A DNA stretch of 64,000 nucleotides from JAKAWQ01 sp963745975. Its GTDB lineage: Bacteria > Pseudomonadota > Alphaproteobacteria > Acetobacterales > Acetobacteraceae. Below the pieces are notes generated by a model, which worked only from the letters and a program-made list of their open reading frames with translations, was not told the DNA's origin and did no database searches. The position numbers and the translations under genes were made by a program. This document shows, piece by piece, positions 9,051 through 18,268 of this stretch; position 1 is the stretch's first letter; every line of letters begins with the position of its first letter. Location: positions 1,361,085 through 1,425,084 of the forward strand of contig CAVUZJ010000009.1 of the NCBI GenBank assembly GCA_963745975.1, given 5' to 3'.

Positions 9051-9482
9051 GTGACCGAGCTCACTCCGGTGCGCTGGCAGTCCGACGCAAAGGGGGCAGG
9101 GCCCGTAGGCGAGCCCTCTTGGCCCAATCCGCCGATGCTCACCCAGATCGGGCGCGGGCTCGTCGGGCGCTGCCCCGCCTGCGGGGTGGGGAAAATCTTC
9201 GCGGGCTATCTGCGCGTGGTGCCCGCCTGCGCGCATTGCGGCGCGCCGCTCGGCGATCTCCGCTCGGACGACGCCCCGCCCTACATCACGATTTTGATCG
9301 TGGGGCACATCGTCGTCGGACTGCTGCTCTTCATGGAATCGGATTTCTCGCTCCCGCTTTGGGTGGAGGCGGCAATTCTGCTGCCGCTGACGCTCATTCT
9401 CACGCTCGTGCTGCTGCGGCCGGTGAAGGGCGCGACGGTGGGGCTGATGCTCCGGCTCGGGATTACCGGCCCGCCGCAGTAG
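9051..9482 (+). CDS. DUF983 small membrane protein, first of a tandem pair
   Basis: About 143 residues with a GTG start at 9051 preceded by AAGGAA. An N-terminal Cys motif (GRCPACGVGK, then CAHCGAPLGD) looks like a zinc ribbon. Two hydrophobic helices follow (ILIVGHIVVGLLLF and AILLPLTLILTLVLL). The C-terminus has the family motif RPVKGATVGLMLR. DUF983 proteins occur across alphaproteobacteria and have no settled function. The next gene is a paralogue with the same layout. A GTG 24 bases upstream is an alternative start. Confidence 0.85.
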   Translation: MTELTPVRWQSDAKGAGPVGEPSWPNPPMLTQIGRGLVGRCPACGVGKIFAGYLRVVPACAHCGAPLGDLRSDDAPPYITILIVGHIVVGLLLFMESDFSLPLWVEAAILLPLTLILTLVLLRPVKGATVGLMLRLGITGPPQ

Positions 9483-9509
9483 GGAAGATCGGGGGCGGGG
9501 GGAAATGTC

Positions 9510-9935
9510 GTGAACGAGGACCCGCCCGCGGTGCGCTGGGAGCCGGACCGGAGCGTGAAGCCGCCGCCCTGGCCGACCCCGCCGCTTATCACCGCGATCG
9601 GCCGCGGCGTGATCGGGCGCTGCCCGGCCTGCGGGCGGACGCATCTCTTCTCGGGGTATCTCCGCGTCGTGGGAGAATGCGCTTCATGCGGCGCGCCGCT
9701 CGGGCAGGTGCCTGCCGATGACGGGCCGCCCGTCTTCACCATCCTGATCGCCGGCGCCATCGTGGTGACGCTGCTGGTGGTGATGGAAACCACGATGAGC
9801 CTCTCGATCTGGCTCGAAGTGGGGATCCTGGTGCCGCTGACGCTTGTGCTGGCGCTGGCTTTGCTGAGGCCGATCAAGGGAGCAACGCTCGGGCTGATGC
9901 TGCGGCTCGGGATGGTCAAGCCGCCGGAGCAATGA
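9510..9935 (+). CDS. DUF983 small membrane protein, second of a tandem pair
   Basis: 141 residues, GTG start. It repeats the plan of the preceding gene: VRWEPDR near the start, zinc-ribbon-like CPACGRTHLFSGYLRVVGEC and CGAPLGQ, two membrane helices, and RPIKGATLGLMLR at the end. The 27-bp gap and same orientation suggest one transcript and a local duplication. Function is unknown; a membrane-associated metal-binding protein is the most that can be said. Confidence 0.85.
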   Translation: MNEDPPAVRWEPDRSVKPPPWPTPPLITAIGRGVIGRCPACGRTHLFSGYLRVVGECASCGAPLGQVPADDGPPVFTILIAGAIVVTLLVVMETTMSLSIWLEVGILVPLTLVLALALLRPIKGATLGLMLRLGMVKPPEQ

Positions 9936-9978
9936 GGCGGGCGCGCCCCGCCTGTTGGCTCTCGGTGGCCGGTGGCGG

Positions 9979-10006
9979 TTGACAACACACCATAATGGTG
10001 TATTAT
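9979..10006 (+). promoter_or_regulatory. mqsRA promoter with operator palindrome in the spacer
   Basis: A TTGACA -35 box (9979-9984) and a TATTAT -10 box (10001-10006) are separated by 16 bp. A perfect inverted repeat, ACACCATAATGGTGT, occupies 9987-10001, filling the spacer and touching the -10 box. A repressor there would block RNA polymerase, as expected for autoregulation by MqsA or MqsRA. Transcription would begin at about 10012-10014, at the first codon of mqsR. Confidence 0.75.
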
Positions 10007-10011
10007 TTGGT

Positions 10012-10329
10012 GTGACGGAGAAGCGGAAGCCCGCCTACGACCTCGATGCGTTCAAGGCGGCTTTCGGCAGCGTTGAGCGGTTGCGGGTGACGGGCACGGC
10101 CGTGCGAACCGCTGCGACGCTGGGGTTTGGCCGAGCCGAAATCGTGGCGACCATCCAGACCATGCAGCGGCGGCAGTTCTACAAGTCGATGACCGCTTAC
10201 GCCGATCATCGGGTCTGGCAGGACGTGTACCACGTTCCCTCGGCGGTGGGGACGCTCTACGTCAAATTCACGGCTGACGCCGTGGGCGAATTTTTGCTGC
10301 TGTCGTTCAAGGCGAAAGACGATGACTGA
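10012..10329 (+). CDS. mqsR: MqsR-family toxin (mRNA interferase)
   Basis: About 105 residues from a GTG at 10012. The family signature is clear: QFYKSMTAYADHRVWQDVY, followed by GTLYVKFT and a C-terminal LLLSFKAK. MqsR cuts mRNA, mainly at GCU in E. coli, and is neutralised by MqsA. No earlier start is plausible because the promoter lies immediately upstream, so the mRNA would be leaderless. The gene overlaps the antitoxin start by 8 bp, which suggests coupled translation. The toxin-first order is as in E. coli. Confidence 0.9.
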   Translation: MTEKRKPAYDLDAFKAAFGSVERLRVTGTAVRTAATLGFGRAEIVATIQTMQRRQFYKSMTAYADHRVWQDVYHVPSAVGTLYVKFTADAVGEFLLLSFKAKDDD

Positions 10330-10846
10330 TCCGGTCTGCCCGGAAACGGGAGCGCCGATGCACCGCGGGGTGCGGCCGCTCACGCTCACCTACAAGGGTG
10401 AGAGCATCACCGTGGATATGCCCGGCTGGTATTGCGACCGGTCGGAAGAGAGCGTGCACACGGGCGAGGATATGAAAGTGTCCGATCGCGCGTTGAACCG
10501 GCTCAAGGCCCGCGTCGAGGGCCTGCTCGGGCCGGAGGAGATCAGGCGCGTGCGCAAGAGGCTCGGCCTCACGCAGGAGGCCGCCGGCCGATTGATCGGC
10601 GGCGGGCCGCGCGCCTTTCAGAAATACGAGACCGGCGAATTGCTGCCGAGCCGTGCCATCAGCAGCGCCCTGGCTCTGCTCGAGCAGGACCCGAAGGGGC
10701 TCGCCGTGCTCGAGGCCCGGCAGGCGAAGGATGGCAGCCGCCGGCATGACGGACGAGGCGCACGCAATTCCCAACCGGCCGCACGATCCGGGGAAGCGGC
10801 GTTGACGCGGTCGGCGGCGGGACGAGCGGCCCGGCGGACGAAATAG
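10322..10846 (+). CDS. mqsA: MqsA-family antitoxin with HTH domain
   Basis: 174 residues. The N-terminal toxin-binding part starts MTDPVCPETGAPM and reaches GWYCDRSEESVHTGEDM. The C-terminal HTH is IRRVRKRLGLTQEAAGRLIG, followed by GPRAFQKYETGELLPS, typical of MqsA. The usual two CxxC pairs are reduced to one Cys each (CPET, CDRS), so zinc binding is doubtful. The last roughly 40 residues form an Arg-rich tail beyond the usual end. It should sequester MqsR and repress the operon. Confidence 0.9.
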   Translation: MTDPVCPETGAPMHRGVRPLTLTYKGESITVDMPGWYCDRSEESVHTGEDMKVSDRALNRLKARVEGLLGPEEIRRVRKRLGLTQEAAGRLIGGGPRAFQKYETGELLPSRAISSALALLEQDPKGLAVLEARQAKDGSRRHDGRGARNSQPAARSGEAALTRSAAGRAARRTK

Positions 10847-10859
10847 GGAGGGTTAGGCC

Positions 10860-12002
10860 ATGGCGGGAATGACCGGGCTCGCGCTCAGATCGCGGATAAC
10901 GGCGGGCGGCAAGCTCGAATTGTGGCTCGAGGAGGAGACGACGCCCGAGCCGGCGGCGGACGAGGTGGTGCTGCGCGTCGAGGCCGCGCCGATCAATCCA
11001 TCCGATTTCGGGCTGCTGCTCGGGCCGGCGGACGCCTCGACGCTGCAATTCGGCGGGACGGCGGAGCGGCCGGTCGTGACGGGGACGGTCCCGCCGGCGC
11101 GGCTCGCGGGCGTGGCAGGCCGGCTGGACGCGGCGATGCCGGTCGGCAACGAGGGCGCGGGCACGGTGGTCGCGGCAGGGGCCGATGCGCGGGCGCTCGC
11201 GGGGCGCGTGGTCGCGGCGCTGGGCGGGGGGATGTATGCGCAGTATCGCGTTCTGAAGGCGGCCGACTGCCTGGTGCTGCCGGAGGGGACGCCGGCGCGG
11301 GCCGGGGCGTCCGCCTTCGTCAATCCGCTGACCGCGCTCGGGATGGTCGAGACCATGCGCCGCGAGGGGCATACGGCGCTCGTTCATACGGCGGCGGCGT
11401 CGAATCTCGGGCAGATGCTCAACCGGATCTGTCTTGCCGACGGAATTCCCCTCGTCAACATCGTTCGGAACGCGCAGCAGGCGGGCGTGCTGCGCGGGAT
11501 CGGCGCGAAATACGTGCTCGACAGCACGAGCCCGAATTTCGCGGCCGACCTCACCGAGGCGCTGGCGGAGACCGGTGCGACGCTTGCGTTCGATGCGATC
11601 GGCGGCGGAACGATGGCCGGGACCATCCTCGCCGCCATGGAGGCCGCCCAGAGCCGCAAGCTCGCGAGCTACAGCCGCTACGGCTCCTCGGTGCAGAAGC
11701 AGGTCTATATCTATGGTTCTCTCGATCCCGGGCCCAAGGTAATCGCGGGCAATTTCGGCATGGCCTGGGGCGTCGGCGGCTGGCTGGTGACTTCGTTCCT
11801 GCGCAACGTCGGCCGCGAGGGTGCTGCGCGTCTGCGCGCCCGCGTGGTCTCCGAGCTCACCACGACCTTCGCGAGCCATTACACGGCCGAGATATCGCTC
11901 GCCGAGGCGCTCTCGCGCGATGCCATCGCGGCCTACAGCCGCCGCGCGACGGGAGAGAAGTATCTGATCAACCCGAACCGAACCGGCGAAAACCAGCGCT
12001 AA
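10860..12002 (+). CDS. Zinc-independent MDR-family dehydrogenase (quinone oxidoreductase-like)
   Basis: 380 residues of the medium-chain dehydrogenase/reductase superfamily. The N-terminal GroES-like part has VEAAPINPSDFGLLLG and VGNEGAGTVVAAG. A nucleotide-binding part follows (HTAAASNLGQML, FDAIGGGTMAG). The zinc-binding Cys/His pattern of alcohol dehydrogenases is missing, so a quinone or enoyl reductase-like role using NAD(P)H is likely. Substrate unknown. The SD is GGGAGGG. The TAA stop overlaps the stop of the convergent nitroreductase (shared CTAA). Confidence 0.82.
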   Translation: MAGMTGLALRSRITAGGKLELWLEEETTPEPAADEVVLRVEAAPINPSDFGLLLGPADASTLQFGGTAERPVVTGTVPPARLAGVAGRLDAAMPVGNEGAGTVVAAGADARALAGRVVAALGGGMYAQYRVLKAADCLVLPEGTPARAGASAFVNPLTALGMVETMRREGHTALVHTAAASNLGQMLNRICLADGIPLVNIVRNAQQAGVLRGIGAKYVLDSTSPNFAADLTEALAETGATLAFDAIGGGTMAGTILAAMEAAQSRKLASYSRYGSSVQKQVYIYGSLDPGPKVIAGNFGMAWGVGGWLVTSFLRNVGREGAARLRARVVSELTTTFASHYTAEISLAEALSRDAIAAYSRRATGEKYLINPNRTGENQR

Positions 12003-12688
12003 CCCGGCCAGGGTGCGGACCAGCGATCGGCATGGGCGACCTCGCTCACCGGGCGGCGGGAGAGCGGGCCGAACTTGCCCACCGGATAGCCGATCGGCAT
12101 CAGCGCGAAGGTTTCGACCTCCGCCGGCAGGCCGAGCACGGATTTAAGCTCCTCCTCGCAGCGCAGATGGTTCGTCGTGATGAGCGTTCCGAGGCCGAGC
12201 GCGCGGCAGGCCAGGATGATGTTCTGCACGGCCGGATAGATGCTGGCGCCGCGGATGCGATCGAGATAGGCGAGCTCGTCCTGATAGCGGGCCTGGATCT
12301 CGGGCGGGAGCGCGGAGGCGGGCGGCATGTCGCGCCGCTTCAGGCAGGGAACGAGCAGCACCGGCGCGTCGCCCATGTGCTCCCAGAGATAGGCGCCCGT
12401 GGACATCATCTTTTGCCACTGCTCGTCGGTGAGGTGTTCGGGACGCGTGCGTGCCTGATAGACGGCGGCGGCGATGTCGGAGGCCTTGCGGTAGATCGCT
12501 CCGACCTTGCGGCGCTGGTCCGCGTCGCGGACGACCACGAAGGCCCAGTTCTGCGCATTGCCGGCGGACGGTGCGCGGATCGCCGCATCGAGGACTTGGG
12601 TGATCACGGCTTCGGGCACCGGGTCCGGCTTCAGCCGCCGGAGCGCGCGCGCCGAGTAGATCGCCTCGAACAATCCGATGTCCGTCAT
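11999..12688 (-). CDS. Nitroreductase family flavoprotein
   Basis: About 229 residues from ATG 12688. Features are IYSARALRRLKPDPVPE (FMN-phosphate-contacting Arg residues), RAPSAGNAQNW, and near the C-terminus ALGLGTLITTNH and FALMPIGYPVGKFGPLSRRP. These FMN enzymes use NAD(P)H to reduce nitro compounds, quinones or enones; the physiological substrate is not visible. The longer upstream frame has no family similarity, so the start at 12688 is preferred. 231 bp without a recognisable gene separate it from the decayed cassette upstream. Confidence 0.87.
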   Translation of the reverse strand: MTDIGLFEAIYSARALRRLKPDPVPEAVITQVLDAAIRAPSAGNAQNWAFVVVRDADQRRKVGAIYRKASDIAAAVYQARTRPEHLTDEQWQKMMSTGAYLWEHMGDAPVLLVPCLKRRDMPPASALPPEIQARYQDELAYLDRIRGASIYPAVQNIILACRALGLGTLITTNHLRCEEELKSVLGLPAEVETFALMPIGYPVGKFGPLSRRPVSEVAHADRWSAPWPG

Positions 12689-12919
12689 GGGGCTCCCGGG
12701 TGCGCGTCCCAAAAAGCTACATGCGCTGAGCCAATTGCTCGTCTCTCCGTCCTCTGTCTCGATATGGGCGCTTCTGCTAACGCTCCGCGGTTCTGAAAAG
12801 GAAATACTCGGTGCTTTAACGCGCCCTAGGAATACGTCCGTTGGGGCCAGGCCGAAGCCAACTGAGCTCCCAGCGATCGCCATCTGGACTTCCTCTTCTC
12901 CAAGCTTGATACCGCGAAG

Positions 12920-13255
12920 TCAGAAATGGCGCTGAAAACTTACCTGCTCCAAAAGGTCGAGTAGCTCGTCTGCGATTTCGGCAGGCGGGTATCCCGCAAG
13001 TGCCTTGTGAATTTGCTTTTCGGAGTCAGCGAGCATTCCGCAATCTCGGGCGAGCGTCGCCGCGCTGCGAAAAAGCACGGAGCGAGCCGGCTCTGCACCT
13101 AGCTCGTAAAGAAGAGCGTTGGCAGCCTCGGCTTCAAGTTCGTAGGCGGATCGAAAATGGCGCAGAGCGCTCTCCTCGTCGCCCCTCATTCTTTAGAGAA
13201 GGGCCAGGTCGGTCTGCTCCATGGCCCGACGGTGGGTGAGTTTGATGTCCGTCAC
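12920..13255 (-). pseudogene. Broken small helical (TPR-like) gene, partner 2 of a decayed cassette
   Basis: From a GTG at 13253-13255 the frame reads VTDIKLTHRR...MEQTDLALL. It then meets TAA (13193-13195) and resumes in the same frame as RMRGDEESALRHFRSAYELEAE, ending LLEQVSFQRHF. The conserved-looking core EPARSVLFRSAATLARDCG lies after the stop. One base change (TAC or TAT to TAA) would explain the break. The GTG overlaps the TGA of the upstream gene, as in a coupled pair. I do not recognise a named function. A shorter live ORF from ATG 13189 is possible. Confidence 0.6.
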
Positions 13256-13660
13256 TTTCCTTCTACGCAGGCGATAGGTGTTCCGAACTCCACGACCGCG
13301 ACGAAGCCAGCTGCGAGGTGGTCGCTGCGCCCGATCTGCTCTTTCTTTTGCCTCATCCTCGAGTAGATCTGGCTTCTCGTTCCATTCAGGATCCCTGATA
13401 CCTCGAGACGAGGTGTGCCCTCGAAGGGCAGCCCCTCGTAGTCCTTGGTGCCTAGCCAGTAGTCGAAGCCTGTCCCTTTCTTTGAGCGCTCGATCACGAC
13501 CATCCCGGTCGATTCCTGACCACGAGGATCGCAACCGCGCAGGCTCCCCATTCGGTGGCCTCCTGCATGTCGGCGTGGGTGCGCCGACTCTGATCGTCAA
13601 CGGGCAGCCACTCAACACGGAGGTGCCAAGCACTAGTCCAGCGCACACGAGCAGAACACC
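13252..13660 (-). pseudogene. Frameshifted, 5'-truncated conserved gene, partner 1 of the cassette
   Basis: Two frames join into one plausible protein. The first reads AWHLRVEWLPVDDQ, then EATEWGACAVAILVV. The second continues ESTGMVVIERSKKGTGFDYW, LEVSGILNG and GFVAVVEFGTPIACVEGK. The switch is near 13515-13518, where one missing base restores a continuous reading. The 5' end is not identifiable before the neighbouring amidohydrolase stop at 13720, so the N-terminus is probably lost. Base composition is less GC-rich than the flanks. I recognise the pattern of a conserved two-gene unit of unknown function but cannot name it. Confidence 0.6.
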
Positions 13661-13719
13661 GGGTTGATGGCTCCGGCTCTCCAAGCAAACAGCCGCTGCC
13701 TCCGCCATCGCCGCCGACC

Positions 13720-14715
13720 TCAGGCCGGCAGGCGAAGCACCGCATCGGCGGTGAGGTGGGCGATTTTGGCGCGGTCGGCTGGTGAAACGGGCAGCGCGTC
13801 GAGGAAGGCCCGCGCGCGGGCGTTGGTGGAGAAGGGATAATCGACCGAGAGCATGATGCGGTCGGCGCCGAAGGTGACGAGGGCGGCGAGGAAAGGCGGG
13901 AGGGTGAAGAAGCCGCTGGTGGTGATCCAGACCTGATCGAGGAGGGTCTGGCGGACGGAGCGCTGGAGGAGGGTTTTGGCCTCGCTGCGCGTGGTTTCGT
14001 CGATGCGGTCGAGCATGAAGGGCAGCGCCTCGCCCATATGGCCGATGATGATCCTGAGCTTGGGATGGCGATCGAGCGCGCCGGTGAAGACGAGGCGGAG
14101 CGTGTGGACCGCCGTCTCGGCGTGCCAGCCCCAGGCCGAGAGCGCGAAGATGACGCCGAAATTGCCCGGCATCCCGCCATAATAGGCGCTGCGGACCGGC
14201 TCCTCCGGGAGGCCGGGATGGATGTAGATCGGCACATCGAGCGCCTCGGCGCGCGCGAGGATGGGCTCGAAGGAGGGATCGTCGAGGAAGCGTCCTTCGG
14301 TCGAGCCGTTCACCATCGCGCCGTGAAAGCCGAGCTCCTTCACCGCACGCTCCAGCTCGTCCGCCGCCGCGTCGGGCGCAAGCATCGGCAGATGCGCGAA
14401 GCCGCGGTAGCGGTCCGGATGGCGGGCGGAAGCTTCCGCCAGCGTATCGTTGTAGGCGCGCGCGAAGGCGATGCCCTCCTTGCCCGGAACGAGATCGGCC
14501 CCGGGGCCGGCGACCGAGAGCACCTGCACGGTGATGCCGCTCGCGTCCATGTCCGCAAGCCGCGCCTCGCCGAGATCGGCGAGCTCGTTCCGCTTGAGGT
14601 TCTGCGACCAGTTGGCGCCGGGGCCGGGAAAGCCGCGGCGGGCGACCGCGGCGGGGTCGATGCCGGCGACGAGGCGGGGAACGGTGAAGTGCTCTTCCAG
14701 CGTGACGATGCGCAT
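13720..14715 (-). CDS. Amidohydrolase-family decarboxylase (ACMSD/gamma-resorcylate type)
   Basis: 331 residues. The N-terminal metal motif LEEHF, the central IYIHPGLPEE, IIIGHMGEALPFMLDR and SVDYPF near the end place it in amidohydrolase_2. This group includes aminocarboxymuconate-semialdehyde, resorcylate and dihydroxybenzoate decarboxylases. Decarboxylation or hydrolysis of an aromatic or unsaturated acid is likely, but the substrate is unknown. It ends 60 bp from the decayed cassette and lies downstream of the class I aldolase on the same strand. Confidence 0.85.
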   Translation of the reverse strand: MRIVTLEEHFTVPRLVAGIDPAAVARRGFPGPGANWSQNLKRNELADLGEARLADMDASGITVQVLSVAGPGADLVPGKEGIAFARAYNDTLAEASARHPDRYRGFAHLPMLAPDAAADELERAVKELGFHGAMVNGSTEGRFLDDPSFEPILARAEALDVPIYIHPGLPEEPVRSAYYGGMPGNFGVIFALSAWGWHAETAVHTLRLVFTGALDRHPKLRIIIGHMGEALPFMLDRIDETTRSEAKTLLQRSVRQTLLDQVWITTSGFFTLPPFLAALVTFGADRIMLSVDYPFSTNARARAFLDALPVSPADRAKIAHLTADAVLRLPA

Positions 14716-14742
14716 GTGCGGGTCTCGGCCTTTGCGGTGCGT

Positions 14743-15639
14743 TCAGTGCTTCACGGTCGAGGCGGCGTAGATCTCGTCGATGGCGGCGGCGAGTGCGGCA
14801 TTGAACTCGGCATCGCTCATCGATTTCTTGAGGCCCTCGGTGAGCGCGCGCGAGAAGCTCGCGATCATGCCGTGGTTGGCGGAGAGGCGGCGGCAGGCGT
14901 CATCGCGCGTATAGCCCCCCGAGAGGGCGACGACGCGGAGCACGCGTGGGTGCGCGATCAGCGGCGCGTAGAGATCCGGGATGTCGGGGATGGTGAGCTT
15001 GAGCATGACCTGGCGGTCATCGGGCAGCACGTCGAGCTTCTTTGCGATCTCGTCGCGGAGGATCGCTTCGGCGCCCTTCTTGTCCGGGCTCTTGATCGAG
15101 ACCTCGGGCTCGAGGATGGGCATGAGGCCGTGGGCGGCAATCTTGGCGCCGATCTCGAACTGCTGGGCGACGATGGCGGCGATGCCCGACGGCGAGGCCA
15201 GGTTGACGACCGAGCGCATCTTGGTGCCGAAGACGCCGAGCTTGACGGCGCGGGCGAGCAGCGTGTCGAGCGCGGGCATCGGCTTCATGAGCGAGACGCC
15301 GTCCTTTTCGGCCTCGAGCCCCTTGTCCACCTTCACGAACGGGACGACGCCGCGCTCCTGCCAGAGAAATGTGGGGACGGGCTTGCCCGCGGCCTGCCCG
15401 TCCATCGTGCCCTCGAAGAGGATGGCGGCGATCACCTTGGCGCCGCTGAAGGCGGGGGCGGTGATGATGCGCACGCGCATCTCGTGCATCAGGCGGAACA
15501 TCTCGGCCTCGCCGCTATAGGCGCTGTCCGGGATGCCGTAGAGGCGGAGCGCGCCGGGCGTCGATCCGCCGCTCTGGTCGAGGGCGGCGATGAAGCCGGG
15601 CTTGGCCGACATCTGGGCGTGCATCTTCTCGTTGGCCAT
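14743..15639 (-). CDS. Class I fructose-bisphosphate aldolase (Staphylococcus-type)
   Basis: About 298 residues with the short class I aldolase pattern: FIAALDQSGGSTPGAL, ILFEGTMDG, PILEPEVSIKS and the Schiff-base lysine in VMLKLTIP, then VALSGGYTRDDAC. It interconverts fructose 1,6-bisphosphate with dihydroxyacetone phosphate and glyceraldehyde 3-phosphate without a metal. The start at 15639 was preferred over 15648 because GAGG lies about 9 bases upstream. The D-lactate dehydrogenase gene ends 31 bp upstream, so the two may be co-transcribed. Confidence 0.9.
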   Translation of the reverse strand: MANEKMHAQMSAKPGFIAALDQSGGSTPGALRLYGIPDSAYSGEAEMFRLMHEMRVRIITAPAFSGAKVIAAILFEGTMDGQAAGKPVPTFLWQERGVVPFVKVDKGLEAEKDGVSLMKPMPALDTLLARAVKLGVFGTKMRSVVNLASPSGIAAIVAQQFEIGAKIAAHGLMPILEPEVSIKSPDKKGAEAILRDEIAKKLDVLPDDRQVMLKLTIPDIPDLYAPLIAHPRVLRVVALSGGYTRDDACRRLSANHGMIASFSRALTEGLKKSMSDAEFNAALAAAIDEIYAASTVKH

Positions 15640-15670
15640 GATCGTCATCCTCGTCTGGACCGGAGAGGGA

Positions 15671-17068
<1,398 letters not shown>

Positions 17069-17156
17069 GGTTTCCGTATCCTTCCGGGCGGAAGATGCGA
17101 GGGGTTCGCCGGCCCCGCAAGCCTATATGAGCGGGGGCGGGTGAGGAGGTTCCGGG

Positions 17157-18143
17157 ATGCGGGCCATGGTGCTCAGGCATGCGCGGGAGAAGCTCAAGGC
17201 CGAGGCTCTACCCGAGCCCGCGCCGGGCCCGGGGCGGGTGCTGATCCGGGTCTCCGCCTGCGGGGTCTGCCGGACGGACCTGCACGTGTTCGAGGGCGAT
17301 CTCAAGGAGCCGAAGCTGCCGCTGGTGCCGGGGCACGAGATCGTCGGGCGGGTCGCGGCGCTGGGCGAGGGCGTCACGCGGTTCAGCGTCGGCGAGCGGG
17401 TGGGGGTGCCGTGGCTCGGCTTCACCTGCGGCGTGTGCGGGTGGTGCCGGGCCGGGCAAGAGAATCTCTGCCCGAACGCCCGCTTCACCGGCTACCAGAT
17501 CGACGGGGGCTATGCCGAGGCCTGCGTGGCGGATGCGCGCTACACTTTCCCCCTGCCGGACGGCTACACGGACCAGGAGGCGGCGCCGCTCCTTTGCGCC
17601 GGGCTGATCGGCTACCGGGCGCTCCGAATGGCGGGGCCGGGCAAGCGGATCGGCCTCTACGGGTTCGGCGCGGCGGCGCACATCATCGCCCAGGTGGCGA
17701 AGTGGCAGGGGCGGACGGTCTTCGCCTTCACCAAGCCCGGGGACAAGGCGGGCCAGGACTTCGCGCGCGGGCTGGGCGCCGACTGGGCGGGCGGGTCGGA
17801 CGAGATGCCGCCCGAGAGGCTGGAGGCGGCGCTGATCTTCGCCCCGGTGGGGAGCCTCGTGCCCGCCGCACTCGCGGCGAGCGCGCCGGGCGCGGTCATC
17901 GTATGCGCCGGCATCCACATGTCCGATATTCCCTCGTTTCCCTATTCCCTGCTCTGGGAGGAGCGCATCCTCCGCTCGATCGCCAACCTGACGCGGCAGG
18001 ACGCCCTGGAGTTTCTCGCGCTCGCGCCCAAGGTTCCGGTGCGGACCCGAACCGTGCCCTATCCGCTCGCCGCGGCCAACGAGGCCCTTGCCGATCTCGC
18101 CGCCGGGCGGATAGAGGGGGCGGCAGTTCTCACGATCTCGTAG
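17157..18143 (+). CDS. Zinc-dependent alcohol dehydrogenase
   Basis: 328 residues. Catalytic zinc ligands appear as C38 in GVCRTD and H60-E61 in GHEIVG. The structural-zinc loop is CGVCGWCRAGQENLC. The NAD(P) fold is YGFGAAAHIIAQVAKW, with FAFTKPGDKA following. GAGGAGG precedes the ATG. It belongs to the AdhA-like branch that interconverts alcohols and aldehydes; specificity is not predictable. It is divergent from the D-lactate dehydrogenase across 88 bp, so their promoters face each other. Confidence 0.9.
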   Translation: MRAMVLRHAREKLKAEALPEPAPGPGRVLIRVSACGVCRTDLHVFEGDLKEPKLPLVPGHEIVGRVAALGEGVTRFSVGERVGVPWLGFTCGVCGWCRAGQENLCPNARFTGYQIDGGYAEACVADARYTFPLPDGYTDQEAAPLLCAGLIGYRALRMAGPGKRIGLYGFGAAAHIIAQVAKWQGRTVFAFTKPGDKAGQDFARGLGADWAGGSDEMPPERLEAALIFAPVGSLVPAALAASAPGAVIVCAGIHMSDIPSFPYSLLWEERILRSIANLTRQDALEFLALAPKVPVRTRTVPYPLAAANEALADLAAGRIEGAAVLTIS

Positions 18144-18156
18144 CCTTTTGTCTTCC

Positions 18157-18238
18157 CGCGTGATTCAGACCTACGGCGTCGGGGTCCCCGCGAACCCGTT
18201 CACGGGGTGCCCCGATCCCGCCTTCGGTCATCACGCTC
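18157..18238 (+). repeat. MITE-like dispersed repeat, copy 1
   Basis: An 82-bp unit beginning CGCGTGATTCAGACCTACGG and ending TTCGGTCATCACGCT. Its ends carry the inverted heptamer GCGTGAT/ATCACGC. Its middle forms a hairpin CCCCGCGAAC-CC-GTTCACGGGG with one mismatch. A second copy lies inverted at 34497-34589 with the same ends. It sits between adh and ftsH and contains no gene. Confidence 0.85.
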
Positions 18239-18268
18239 CAACGCGGCCGCCGAAGGGGACCCTCTTCG

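Noticed and set aside
10012..10329. Enrichment of GCU sites in mqsR as self-cleavage control
   Set aside because: GCT is frequent in this genome's codon use; no contrast with neighbours could be shown by eye.
13278..13667. Plus-strand open frame over the decayed cassette
   Set aside because: The minus-strand pieces read as a conserved protein when one base is restored; the plus frame does not resemble anything.
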